A DNA stretch of 64,000 nucleotides, from assembly GCF_014712675.1 (NCBI RefSeq), contig NZ_JACXSI010000023.1:62001-126000 (forward strand). Reading direction: 5' to 3'. Source of the stretch: Peribacillus faecalis (GTDB lineage Bacteria > Bacillota > Bacilli > Bacillales > DSM-1321). Below are positions 1-6,935 of this stretch, piece by piece (position 1 is the stretch's first letter; each line of letters starts with the position of its first letter). The position numbers and the translations under genes are program-made. The notes under the pieces are model-generated. The model was not told the origin of the DNA. It did not search any database and saw only the letters and a program-made list of their open reading frames with translations.

Positions 1-111
1 GATCACGATTTTATCTTCCAGCTTTTCTTTTTTGACTAAATCGCGAAATAATGCCTCTGCCATCGGTGAACGGCAAATATTCCCGAGACAAACGAATAAA
101 ACATGTACCAA
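1..111 (-). CDS. yfkJ: Low-molecular-weight protein-tyrosine phosphatase (3' part outside window)
   Basis: Only the first 37 codons are in the window; the gene runs off the left edge. The N-terminus carries the P-loop CLGNICRS (Cys8 nucleophile, Arg14), which is the C-x5-R-S signature of low-molecular-weight tyrosine phosphatases; the family removes phosphate from phosphotyrosine in the cytoplasm. The start is taken as TTG at 111 because an AGGAG lies 10 nt upstream; an in-frame GTG further upstream is too close to that site. It is divergent from the yfkK-like gene, the same pair of neighbours I remember from B. subtilis. The catalytic Asp of the C-terminal half cannot be checked here. Confidence 0.85.
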   Translation of the reverse strand, partial: MVHVLFVCLGNICRSPMAEALFRDLVKKEKLEDKIVI

Positions 112-286
112 ATTGTCCACACTCCTAGTGATGTTATTCCATACTTACATATTAGTATACTTCCTCTTATTTTTCCTTTCTTTTTTCATGCTATGAAATA
201 ATTCATAACGATGTGTAGCAGTTCGTTGACAAGAAAGTATAAGTATGAAAATATGGAATGAACGATAGGGAGAAAGGAAGAGTATA

Positions 287-508
287 ATGGATTTAACTCA
301 AAATACGGCCGAAAACGTGGAGTATATGATAGAAAAGATTAAAGAAAAGCTGCGAATGATGAATATCGGGGCTGTTAAGTCTACTCATTTCAACAGTGAT
401 ATGTACGATGAACTTCATGATTTATACAAAATGGTTATGAAAAAACAAACATTCAGCCCAAGCGAAATGGAAGCGATCGCTGCTGAACTTGGAAATTTAA
501 AAAAATAA
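287..508 (+). CDS. yfkK: UPF0435/DUF1128 family protein YfkK
   Basis: Small soluble protein of 73 residues, close to the usual 70-75 of the DUF1128 (UPF0435) family, predicted mainly alpha-helical and without membrane segment or signal peptide. Function of the family is unknown. An AAAGGAAG ribosome binding site (273-280) precedes the ATG. It is divergent from yfkJ and ends just before a clean intrinsic terminator, so it is probably monocistronic. A TTGACA hexamer at 226-231 could be a -35 element, but no convincing -10 follows at the right spacing. Identity rests on recognising the family sequence from memory and on the neighbour. Confidence 0.8.
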   Translation: MDLTQNTAENVEYMIEKIKEKLRMMNIGAVKSTHFNSDMYDELHDLYKMVMKKQTFSPSEMEAIAAELGNLKK

Positions 509-514
509 CTACTC

Positions 515-543
515 AGAGTTGCCAATATGGCAACTCTTTTTTC
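515..543 (+). terminator. Intrinsic terminator of yfkK
   Basis: A 9-bp perfect stem (AGAGTTGCC / GGCAACTCT) with a 5-nt loop is followed directly by a run of T residues, 7 nt after the yfkK stop codon. Confidence 0.9.
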
Positions 544-699
544 TTCTGACAAAAAACGCCCTCCCTTCATATAACTTGTCGAAAGCTTTTTTGAACATTT
601 TATGACAATTTTATGTATTTTAGGTAAATTTAGTTATATACTATTATTAATTAACAGCAATGTTAAGCATGATCATTCATATCCTTAGGAGGAGTTAGA

Positions 700-816
700 A
701 TGACAATCGTCCACATCTTACATTTTTCAATACCTATTGGAAGCATGCTTGTAATCGGTTACTTGCTTGATAAATTGAGCAAACCCGATCCTAAGCTGCA
801 AAAACAAAATGAGTAA
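700..816 (+). CDS. Small membrane-type protein (38 aa), uncharacterised
   Basis: Open frame of 38 codons with ATG at 700, preceded by a near-perfect ribosome binding site (AGGAGG at 688-693) 6 nt upstream. The N-terminal two thirds (about residues 2-23) are hydrophobic with two His near the start (IVHILHF), followed by a charged tail rich in Lys, Asp and Gln. This is the layout of a single-pass small membrane protein. It is followed 59 nt later by a strong terminator, so it has its own transcription unit. I do not recognise a family. The ribosome binding site, terminator and hydrophobic profile support a real gene, but the short length leaves doubt. Confidence 0.6.
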   Translation: MTIVHILHFSIPIGSMLVIGYLLDKLSKPDPKLQKQNE

Positions 817-874
817 CCCTTTATAGGCTGTTACAACGCCAATTAAAGTTCACCTAATAATTCCCCGTTATTTT

Positions 875-903
875 CCCATAACAATCTGTTATGGGCTTTT
901 TTA
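875..903 (+). terminator. Intrinsic terminator after the 38-aa gene
   Basis: Eight-bp perfect stem CCCATAAC / GTTATGGG with a 5-nt loop, followed by CTTTTTT. Confidence 0.85.
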
Positions 904-907
904 TGAA

Positions 908-1104
908 CAAAAGCGCAAGTGCCCCGTTTAGCACTGTATGAACTGGAGGCCGCCGACCAAGATAAAGAAAACACGAAGAACGATAGTGATTCGATATTGA
1001 CTTATCGAAGGGAGGTTGCCGAAGGGCAATAGGTGCTGGGCGCTGGAGCTAGACGTCGCTACACTTTTCCCAACTTATACACAATGTAGATTTTTCTAAT
1101 TTCC
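908..1104 (+). repeat. Family A intergenic repeat, copy A1
   Basis: Copy of a repeat that opens with an AAAGCGnAAGTG end, contains AGCACnGTATGAACTGGA and TTGACTTATCG, and closes with AGGTGCTGGGCGCTGGAGCT. The start (GTGCC..AGCAC) is partly complementary to the end (GGTGCTGGGCGC), giving a MITE-like long-hairpin layout. The flank to 1104 (AACTTATACACAATGTAGA...) is shared almost base for base with copy A6 near 58.6 kb, so those two copies have a longer common unit. The rest of the 817-1191 gap holds two terminators and a family B left end; no gene is visible. Confidence 0.75.
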
Positions 1105-1112
1105 AATAGCAG

Positions 1113-1141
1113 TAGAAAAACCGTTAACGGTCCTTTTCTAA
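1113..1141 (+). repeat. Family B left-end module alone (B1)
   Basis: AGAAAAACCGTTAACGG followed by TCCTTTTCTA: the same left end as the full family B elements (AGAAAAACCGGnACCGGTCC...). The short palindrome flanked by A-run and T-run could form a small bidirectional terminator-like hairpin downstream of motB. Confidence 0.6.
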
Positions 1142-1147
1142 AAACTA

Positions 1148-1191
1148 AAAAAGACTATTCAGGATGTAATCTTCCCAAATAGCCTCTTTTT
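1148..1191 (-). terminator. Probable terminator of motAB
   Basis: Downstream of the motB stop, the minus strand can pair AGGCTATT with AATAGTCTT (one G-T pair), followed by a T run. The loop is long (about 18 nt), so the call is moderate. Confidence 0.5.
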
Positions 1192-1959
1192 TTACATATC
1201 CAATTGTGTTCTTGGAGCAATTAAAATTTCCACACGTCTGTTTTTCGCTCTTCCGTCTTCTGTTTCGTTTGATGCAACAGGTTTAAATTCGCCATACCCC
1301 TTTGCACTAAACCACTCCGGATTCAGCTGATTATTATCTAAAAGAATTTTCATAAAGTTAACTGCCCGAAGAACACTCAAATCCCAGTTAGATGCAAATT
1401 GCGAGTTTGAAATCGGTATATTGTCCGTATGCCCGCTGACAATAATACTTCTGGGTAAATCCATTACTATCAGGTCCGAAATTTCTCTTGCTATGTGCAT
1501 ATCTTGTACCCGAATGTCGGCACTGCCCGATTCGAATAAGACATTATCACGAATTACAACCAATAAACCTTCTCCGGTTAATTTTGTATCAAGTACTTCT
1601 GTTAAATTACTTTCCTCAATATACTGGTTCACTTTTTCCTGAAGTTCAGCTAGCTCCTGCTGATCTTTTTCTTCTAATTTCCCGTTGCCTTTCTCCCTAT
1701 CAACAAGCGCACCTTCATTGTCTTTTGATGGAGGAGAGGAACCGTCAATAGGAGAACTGAATTCTAAAACACCAGTTCCGCCAGCGAATACATCATTAAA
1801 TGATTTGGAAAGTTGCTGAAATTTTGTGGCATCAACAGAACTCATCGCAAATAGCACAATAAATAAAGCTAATAATAGCGTTAAAATGTCGGCATACGGA
1901 AGCAGCCATGACTCATTAATATGTTCTTCATGGTGCTTCTTTTTTCTGCGTCTAGCCAT
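1192..1959 (-). CDS. motB: Flagellar motor stator protein MotB
   Basis: Peptidoglycan-anchored half of the flagellar stator (255 aa). A basic cytoplasmic head (residues 1-13) precedes one membrane span (about 19-41) containing the ion-binding Asp24 in the PYAD motif; a flexible linker is followed by the OmpA-like peptidoglycan-binding domain (about 130-250) with the ISGHTDNIP and AKNRRVEI motifs. Sequence closely follows B. subtilis MotB as remembered. The start overlaps the motA stop by 8 nt, so the genes are translationally coupled. Together with MotA it forms the channel whose ion flow drives flagellar rotation. Similarity to MotB rather than MotS suggests a proton motor, which is an inference. 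Confidence 0.95.
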   Translation of the reverse strand: MARRRKKKHHEEHINESWLLPYADILTLLLALFIVLFAMSSVDATKFQQLSKSFNDVFAGGTGVLEFSSPIDGSSPPSKDNEGALVDREKGNGKLEEKDQQELAELQEKVNQYIEESNLTEVLDTKLTGEGLLVVIRDNVLFESGSADIRVQDMHIAREISDLIVMDLPRSIIVSGHTDNIPISNSQFASNWDLSVLRAVNFMKILLDNNQLNPEWFSAKGYGEFKPVASNETEDGRAKNRRVEILIAPRTQLDM

Positions 1960-2743
1960 TTCGCTTCACATCACCTTCTAGCCATCTTTTACGATCCTCA
2001 GCCGGCAAGTAAGATGTTAGCTTTTGTTCAATTGTACGAGGCGCTTCACCTTCAATGATCGATAACACACCCTCAATCATCATCGTTTTGATTTTCACTT
2101 CTTGCCTTGATTTGCGTCGTAACTTATTGGCAAAAGGATGCCATAATACATAACCCGTAAAAATCCCCAATAATGTCGCGACAAAGGCAGCCGAAATAGC
2201 AACACTTAATTCATCTGTATCTGCCATATTGGACAAAGCAGCTATTAATCCGACAACAGCCCCTAGTACTCCCAACGTCGGAGCATATGTGCCTGCTTGG
2301 GAAAAGATTGCCGAGCCGGTCTGATGACGCTCCTCCATCGCTTCTATTTCTTCTGTTAATATGTCTCTTATGTAATCTGCACTCTGTCCCTCAACTGCCA
2401 AGCTTAAACCGTTTCGTAAAAATGGATCTTTGACATTTTCAGAAATTCCTTCAAGTGCCAATAAGCCTTCCTTACGTGCGATAACAGCCCAATCAGAAAA
2501 AGTTTTGATCAACTCTTCCGGAGCCACTTCGCTCTTTTCCTTAAAAATAATTTTAAATAACTTCGGTACTCTTTTGATCTCATTAGCAGGAAATGCAATT
2601 ACAACTGTCGCAACAGTCCCAAGTATAATGATTAGAATGGCTGCCGGATTAATCAGCGCGCTTAAGCTGACTCCTTTTAGCACCATCCCTACTCCTACTG
2701 CAATAACTCCCAGTATAACTCCAATAATAGATGTCTTATCCAT
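1952..2743 (-). CDS. motA: Flagellar motor stator protein MotA
   Basis: Membrane partner of MotB in the stator (263 aa, usual length about 260-270). Four membrane segments are apparent: about residues 5-22, 30-50, 150-170 and 180-205; the large cytoplasmic loop (about 55-148) carries the charged residues that contact the rotor FliG. The conserved GTYAPTLGVLGAVVGLIAAL segment lies around 150-170. Nearly colinear with B. subtilis MotA. A GGGTGAG ribosome binding site precedes the ATG. A possible sigma-D -10 lies upstream at 2783-2790, fitting motility control. Confidence 0.95.
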   Translation of the reverse strand: MDKTSIIGVILGVIAVGVGMVLKGVSLSALINPAAILIIILGTVATVVIAFPANEIKRVPKLFKIIFKEKSEVAPEELIKTFSDWAVIARKEGLLALEGISENVKDPFLRNGLSLAVEGQSADYIRDILTEEIEAMEERHQTGSAIFSQAGTYAPTLGVLGAVVGLIAALSNMADTDELSVAISAAFVATLLGIFTGYVLWHPFANKLRRKSRQEVKIKTMMIEGVLSIIEGEAPRTIEQKLTSYLPAEDRKRWLEGDVKRNG

Positions 2744-2782
2744 GAAAACTCACCCGACTTTACTATATTCTATCTATTTATC

Positions 2783-2790
2783 ATATCGGT
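2783..2790 (-). promoter_or_regulatory. Candidate sigma-D (-10) element for motAB
   Basis: Minus-strand ACCGATAT matches 7 of 8 bases of the sigma-D -10 consensus GCCGATAT and lies about 40 nt upstream of motA. The -35 (consensus TAAA) at the expected 15-nt spacing is only half matched, so this is tentative. Confidence 0.4.
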
Positions 2791-3124
2791 AAGAATTTTG
2801 AAAAAGTGAGTATTTTTAATATATTTAACAAGAAAATTTTAGTTTTCGTAATATAATTCATAAAATTCATACGATTAGTTGTGAAAATATAGTTCCAGAA
2901 CTTCAGTTAGAAAAAAATATATTATGTTTTAAATCCTCTTACCAGGGACCAAAATATATGGGCGCAAAACCTACCTACTAATACAGAAGATTTTCTTAGA
3001 GAATTCCTAGTTCTTTCAAGACAATCTTTTTTTATGTTCTTCCCTATTAAACAAAGTAGTACAGATCATATTTTCTCCACCTTTTTATAGTACAGATAAA
3101 AAATATTTACTAGTACAGTTTTAT

Positions 3125-3139
3125 ATGAACCGCTTTCAA
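3125..3139 (-). promoter_or_regulatory. Candidate cre (CcpA) site 1 upstream of pflB
   Basis: Minus strand TTGAAAGCGGTTCAT matches the core of the cre consensus (WTGAAARCGYTTWNN) with one core mismatch. About 260 nt before the pflB start. From 2791 to 3120 the sequence is A/T-rich and I see nothing else there. Confidence 0.45.
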
Positions 3140-3154
3140 ATGATTCACCTTAAA

Positions 3155-3182
3155 TTCATTATTTTAATATTAAAATAATGAA
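3155..3182. promoter_or_regulatory. Perfect 28-bp palindrome upstream of pflB
   Basis: TTCATTATTTTAAT is followed directly by its exact reverse complement. The left half, extended to 19 nt (AAATTCATTATTTTAATAT), recurs as a direct repeat at 3234-3252. Such an arrangement suggests an operator with a full site and a half site for a dimeric regulator of pflB; which regulator is unknown. Confidence 0.5.
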
Positions 3183-3221
3183 CATCTATAGTTTTTATAG
3201 AAAAATTTAGAATAACAATAG

Positions 3222-3236
3222 ATGAAAGCGTTTAAA
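3222..3236 (+). promoter_or_regulatory. Candidate cre (CcpA) site 2 upstream of pflB
   Basis: ATGAAAGCGTTTAAA matches the cre consensus WTGAAARCGYTTWNN throughout. It directly abuts the second copy of the 19-nt repeat (3234-3252). Confidence 0.65.
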
Positions 3237-3284
3237 TTCATTATTTTAATATAACTATTCACAAATCGTCCACAATATATAATG

Positions 3285-3299
3285 AAATAACGCTTCCAT
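3285..3299 (-). promoter_or_regulatory. Candidate cre (CcpA) site 3 upstream of pflB
   Basis: Minus strand ATGGAAGCGTTATTT matches the cre core with one or two mismatches. It ends 18 nt before the putative -10 box and so overlaps the expected -35 region. Confidence 0.5.
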
Positions 3300-3316
3300 G
3301 TGTAGTATTCTTTGTA

Positions 3317-3322
3317 TATAAT
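3317..3322 (+). promoter_or_regulatory. pflB: Putative -10 box of pflB
   Basis: Exact TATAAT 77 nt upstream of the pflB ATG. No good -35 hexamer lies 16-18 nt upstream (TTCCAT at best), which would fit an activator-dependent promoter; the cre-like site 3 lies there. Confidence 0.5.
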
Positions 3323-3398
3323 CTGTTATATAGTTAAACGAATAACTGTATTAAACAATTATAAATTATATAAAAAACACTGAAGGGTGGAATACTAA

Positions 3399-5624
3399 AT
3401 GCAACAATGGAGAGGCTTCCAAACTGGTATTTGGAACAAAGAAATCGATGTACGTGATTTCATTATCAAAAACATCACAGTTTACGATAAAGACGATTCT
3501 TTCCTGGAAGGCCCAACTGAAGCTACAAAACAACTTTGGGCTCAAGTTATGGATCTTAACAAACAAGAACGTGAAGCTGGCGGCGTTTTGGATTTAGATT
3601 CTAAAATTGTTTCAACTATCACTTCCCACGCTCCTGGATACTTAAACAAAGAGTTAGAACAAGTTGTTGGTTTCCAAACTGATGCTCCATTCAAACGCTC
3701 TCTACAACCATTCGGCGGAATTCGTATGGCTGAGCAAGCTGCTGAATCATATGGTTTCCACGTAGATGAAGAAGTAAAAGAAATCTTCACTAAATACCGC
3801 AAAACACATAACCAAGGTGTATTCGATGCTTACACAGATGAAATGCGCCTAGCACGTAAAGCTGGTATCATCACTGGTCTTCCAGATGCATACGGCCGCG
3901 GACGTATCATCGGTGACTACCGTCGTGTAGCTCTTTACGGTGTAGACTTCTTAATCGAAGAAAAGAAAAAAGACTTACGCAACACAAGCAAAGTAATGTC
4001 TGAAGACACAATTCGCCTTCGCGAAGAACTAAACGAACAAATTCGTTCACTAGGCGAATTAAAACAAATGGCTGCTGCTCACGGATTTGATATCTCAGCT
4101 CCAGCTAACAATGCTCGTGAAGCATTCCAATGGTTATACTTCGCTTACCTTGCAGCAATTAAAGAACAAAACGGCGCTGCAATGAGCTTAGGACGTACTT
4201 CTTCATTCCTTGATATTTATATCGAGCGTGATCTTCAAGAAGGTACTCTAACAGAACAAGAAGCACAAGAAATCGTAGACCACTTCGTTATGAAGCTACG
4301 TCTTGTAAAATTCGCTCGTACACCTGATTACAACGAGCTATTCAGTGGAGACCCAACTTGGGTAACTGAATCAATCGGTGGTGTGTCTCTAGACGGAACT
4401 CCATTAGTAACTAAAAACTCATTCCGTTTCTTACACACATTATCAAACCTTGGACCAGCTCCAGAACCAAACTTAACTGTACTTTGGTCAACAAAATTCC
4501 CACAAGGGTTCAAAAACTTCTGTGCGAAAATGTCGATCCAAACAAGTGCGATCCAATACGAAAACGACGACTTAATGCGTCTTGAGTATGGCGATGACTA
4601 TGCAATTGCTTGCTGTGTATCTGCTATGCGTGTTGGTAAACAAATGCAATTCTTCGGAGCTCGCGCTAACTTAGCAAAAACTTTACTATACGCTATCAAC
4701 GGTGGTGTAGACGAAAAACTAAAAGTTCAAGTATCACCTAAGTTTGCACCTATCACTTCTGAAATCTTAGATTTCGACGAAGTAATGGACAAATTCGATA
4801 CAATGATGGATTGGATCGCTGAACTTTACATCAATACACTAAACGTTATTCACTACATGCACGATAAATACAGCTACGAAAGAATTGAAATGGCATTACA
4901 TGACACTCAAATCCTTCGTACAATGGCGACTGGTATCGCTGGTCTTTCAGTAGTAGCTGACTCTTTATCTGCTATTAAATATGGTCAAGTTAAAACAATC
5001 CGTGACGAAAACGGTATCGTAGTTGACTTCGAAACAACTGGCGACTATCCAAAATACGGTAACAATGATGACCGTGTAGACCAAATCGCAGTTGAACTAG
5101 TTGAAAACTTCATGACTAAACTGAAAAGACATGCTACTTACCGTAACTCATTAACTACAATGTCAATCTTAACGATTACATCTAACGTAGTATACGGTAA
5201 GAAAACTGGTAACACTCCAGACGGACGTCGCGCTGGCGAGCCATTCGCTCCAGGTGCTAACCCAATGCACGGACGTGATACAAAAGGTGCTCTAGCATCA
5301 TTAGCTTCAGTAGCTAAATTGCCATACAAATATGCATTAGACGGTATCTCTAATACATTCTCTATGGTACCAAAAGCGCTTGGTAAAGAAGAAATGAGCC
5401 AAGAAGCTAACTTAGCGGCTATCCTTGATGGTTATGCATCTAAGAAAGGTCACCACTTAAATATCAACGTATTTAACCGTGAAACTTTACTTGATGCTAT
5501 GGAACATCCAGAAGAATACCCACAATTAACAATTCGTGTATCTGGATACGCAGTAAACTTCATCAAGTTAACTCGCGAACAACAAATCGATGTAATCAAC
5601 CGTACTTTCCACCAAAGTATGTAA
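3399..5624 (+). CDS. pflB: Formate C-acetyltransferase (pyruvate formate-lyase)
   Basis: Glycyl-radical enzyme converting pyruvate and CoA to acetyl-CoA and formate in anaerobic mixed-acid fermentation (741 aa; E. coli PflB is 760). The adjacent catalytic cysteines are Cys405-Cys406 (ACCVSAM) and the radical glycine is Gly716 in RVSGYAV near the C-terminus. An AAGGGTGG ribosome binding site lies 8 nt before the ATG. Codon use is strongly biased, as in highly expressed genes. The upstream region has three cre-like sites and a palindrome, so control by carbon catabolite signals is likely. Its activase pflA follows after a 400-bp repeat-filled gap. Confidence 0.97.
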   Translation: MQQWRGFQTGIWNKEIDVRDFIIKNITVYDKDDSFLEGPTEATKQLWAQVMDLNKQEREAGGVLDLDSKIVSTITSHAPGYLNKELEQVVGFQTDAPFKRSLQPFGGIRMAEQAAESYGFHVDEEVKEIFTKYRKTHNQGVFDAYTDEMRLARKAGIITGLPDAYGRGRIIGDYRRVALYGVDFLIEEKKKDLRNTSKVMSEDTIRLREELNEQIRSLGELKQMAAAHGFDISAPANNAREAFQWLYFAYLAAIKEQNGAAMSLGRTSSFLDIYIERDLQEGTLTEQEAQEIVDHFVMKLRLVKFARTPDYNELFSGDPTWVTESIGGVSLDGTPLVTKNSFRFLHTLSNLGPAPEPNLTVLWSTKFPQGFKNFCAKMSIQTSAIQYENDDLMRLEYGDDYAIACCVSAMRVGKQMQFFGARANLAKTLLYAINGGVDEKLKVQVSPKFAPITSEILDFDEVMDKFDTMMDWIAELYINTLNVIHYMHDKYSYERIEMALHDTQILRTMATGIAGLSVVADSLSAIKYGQVKTIRDENGIVVDFETTGDYPKYGNNDDRVDQIAVELVENFMTKLKRHATYRNSLTTMSILTITSNVVYGKKTGNTPDGRRAGEPFAPGANPMHGRDTKGALASLASVAKLPYKYALDGISNTFSMVPKALGKEEMSQEANLAAILDGYASKKGHHLNINVFNRETLLDAMEHPEEYPQLTIRVSGYAVNFIKLTREQQIDVINRTFHQSM

Positions 5625-5628
5625 TTTT

Positions 5629-5774
5629 AAAAGCGGAAGTGACCGGTTAGCACCGTATGAACTGGACTGCTTCAACTGAAGATAAAGGAAACTCGAAGAG
5701 CGCAGCGATTGGATGTTGACTTATCGTAAGGAGGAGCGGGAAGTTCACTAGGTGCTGGTCACTGCAGCTGGATA
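5629..5774 (+). repeat. Family A intergenic repeat, copy A2
   Basis: Full copy starting 5 nt after the pflB stop: AAAAGCGGAAGTGACC ... GTTGACTTATCG ... AGGTGCTGGTCACTGCAGCT. The opening GTGACC..AGCACC pairs with the closing GGTGCTGGTCAC, giving a long hairpin with an internal loop. Confidence 0.8.
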
Positions 5775-5777
5775 TTA

Positions 5778-5929
5778 CAAAAGCGGAAGCACCCCGGTTA
5801 GCGGCAGATGGACTGGAGCTCTCCGACTGGAGATAAAGGAGATACGATGAACGTAGTGAATCGATATCGACTTATCGCAAGGAGGATAGCGAAGGACACT
5901 AGCCGTTGGGGTGCTGCAGCTGGACGATA
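5778..5929 (+). repeat. Family A intergenic repeat, copy A3
   Basis: Second tandem copy, opening AAAAGCGGAAGCACCCCGG and closing CGTTGGGGTGCTGCAGCTGG. End complementarity is kept by compensating changes (GCACCCC with GGGGTGC), which suggests selection or replication through a folded form. Confidence 0.8.
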
Positions 5930-5930
5930 T

Positions 5931-5980
5931 AAAAGCGGAAGTGACTTTTTCACTTCAACTGGACAAAAGCTAAAGTGAAA
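5931..5980 (+). repeat. Truncated family A repeat, copy A4
   Basis: Third unit keeps only the two ends: AAAAGCGGAAGTGACTTTTT joined to CACTTCAACTGGAC. It can form short hairpins (AAGTGA/TCACTT, or TTTCACTT with AAGTGAAA at 5973-5980). Confidence 0.55.
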
Positions 5981-5988
5981 CAAACTCC

Positions 5989-6029
5989 CCTCCTGACCCC
6001 CACTCAGCGGGGAGTCAGGAGGTTTTTTT
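5989..6029 (+). terminator. Terminator hairpin whose 3' arm contains the pflA Shine-Dalgarno
   Basis: CCTCCTGAC-CCCC (5989-6001) pairs with GGGG-a-GTCAGGAGG (6009-6022), a 13-bp GC-rich stem with one bulge and a 7-nt loop, followed by seven T (6023-6029) and then at once the pflA ATG. The AGGAGG (6017-6022) inside the 3' arm has ideal spacing to that ATG. The structure therefore should both terminate pflB transcripts and occlude pflA initiation on read-through RNA. Confidence 0.8.
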
Positions 6030-6785
6030 ATGGTAACGGGAAATATTCATTCAGTAGAAACATGCGGAACAGTTGATGGACCAGGAATTCGTTATATTGT
6101 ATTTACACAAGGATGCATGCTGCGCTGTCAGTATTGCCATAATGCAGATACATGGTCGATTGGAACAGGTAAAAATGTCACTGTCGATGAAATCTTAAAC
6201 GATTTGGAGTCTTATCGTCCTTTCTTTGAAGCTTCCGGTGGAGGTATTACAGTAAGTGGCGGAGAACCTCTATTCCAAATTCCATTTGTGACAGAGCTAT
6301 TCAAAGCTTGCAAAAAGAAAGGCATTCATACGACAATCGACAGCTCAGGCGGTTGCTTCTCTGAAAGACCTGAATTCTTAGCCCAACTTGACGAATTATT
6401 GGAGTATACAGATTTAATTCTTGTTGACCTAAAACATATCGACCGGGAAAAACATAAACGATTGACTGGTAAATACAATGACCATATTTTAAAATTTGCT
6501 CAATATTTATCAGATAAAAACATCCCTGTTTGGATTCGCCATGTTCTTGTTCCAGATGTCACTGATTTTGACGAGGATTTAGAAAAGCTTGGCGAGTTTA
6601 TCGGTACATTGAAAAATGTACAAAAAGTAGAAGTGCTTCCGTATCATAAATTGGGTGTGTATAAATGGGAAACTCTCGGTCTAAAATACCCTCTTGAAAA
6701 TACAGAGCCACCTTCTGATGAACGTGTCGAAAATGCGTACAAGCTGTTGACACAGCATCTAAACTTGTCAGTTCCTGCAAAATAA
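6030..6785 (+). CDS. pflA: Pyruvate formate-lyase activating enzyme
   Basis: Radical-SAM activase that abstracts hydrogen from the glycyl residue of PflB (251 aa, normal length about 245-250). The [4Fe-4S] cluster ligands are Cys29, Cys33 and Cys36 in CMLRCQYC, followed by [11 protein letters not shown] for SAM binding. Cytoplasmic. The only usable ribosome binding site is the AGGAGG in the 3' arm of the terminator hairpin directly upstream, with 7 nt spacing to ATG. Expression relative to pflB is therefore likely to be throttled. A strong bidirectional terminator follows. Confidence 0.96.
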   Translation: MVTGNIHSVETCGTVDGPGIRYIVFTQGCMLRCQYCHNADTWSIGTGKNVTVDEILNDLESYRPFFEASGGGITVSGGEPLFQIPFVTELFKACKKKGIHTTIDSSGGCFSERPEFLAQLDELLEYTDLILVDLKHIDREKHKRLTGKYNDHILKFAQYLSDKNIPVWIRHVLVPDVTDFDEDLEKLGEFIGTLKNVQKVEVLPYHKLGVYKWETLGLKYPLENTEPPSDERVENAYKLLTQHLNLSVPAK

Positions 6786-6820
6786 GCAATTATTGTCCGG
6801 GAAATATCAGATATTTTGAC

Positions 6821-6862
6821 GAAAAAAGGCAGCCGTGATATCAATCACGGCTGCCTTTTTTC
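6821..6862. terminator. Bidirectional terminator between pflA and cdr
   Basis: Nineteen-bp perfect inverted repeat (GAAAAAAGGCAGCCGTGAT) with a 4-nt loop; A-run and T-run on the two sides allow termination of the convergent genes in both directions. Confidence 0.92.
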
Positions 6863-6871
6863 GTCTTAAGA

Positions 6872-6935
6872 AAGTATATATTTTTGAACTAATATGGCGG
6901 TCCAACCTTACACCCCGGTGACGGTTTTTCTTTTT
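6872..6935 (-). repeat. Minimal (internally deleted) family B element (B2)
   Basis: On the minus strand the left end AGAAAAACCGTCACCGG is joined directly to the right end GTGTAAGGTTGGAC ... TAGTTCAAAAATATATAC. All internal hairpins of the full element are missing. It abuts the 3' end of the CoA-disulfide reductase gene. Confidence 0.65.

Noticed and set aside
2879-2900. TTGTGAAAATATAG as Rex or FNR site upstream of pflB
   Set aside because: Only one half-site matches (TTGTGAA); the second half of the Rex or FNR palindrome is missing.
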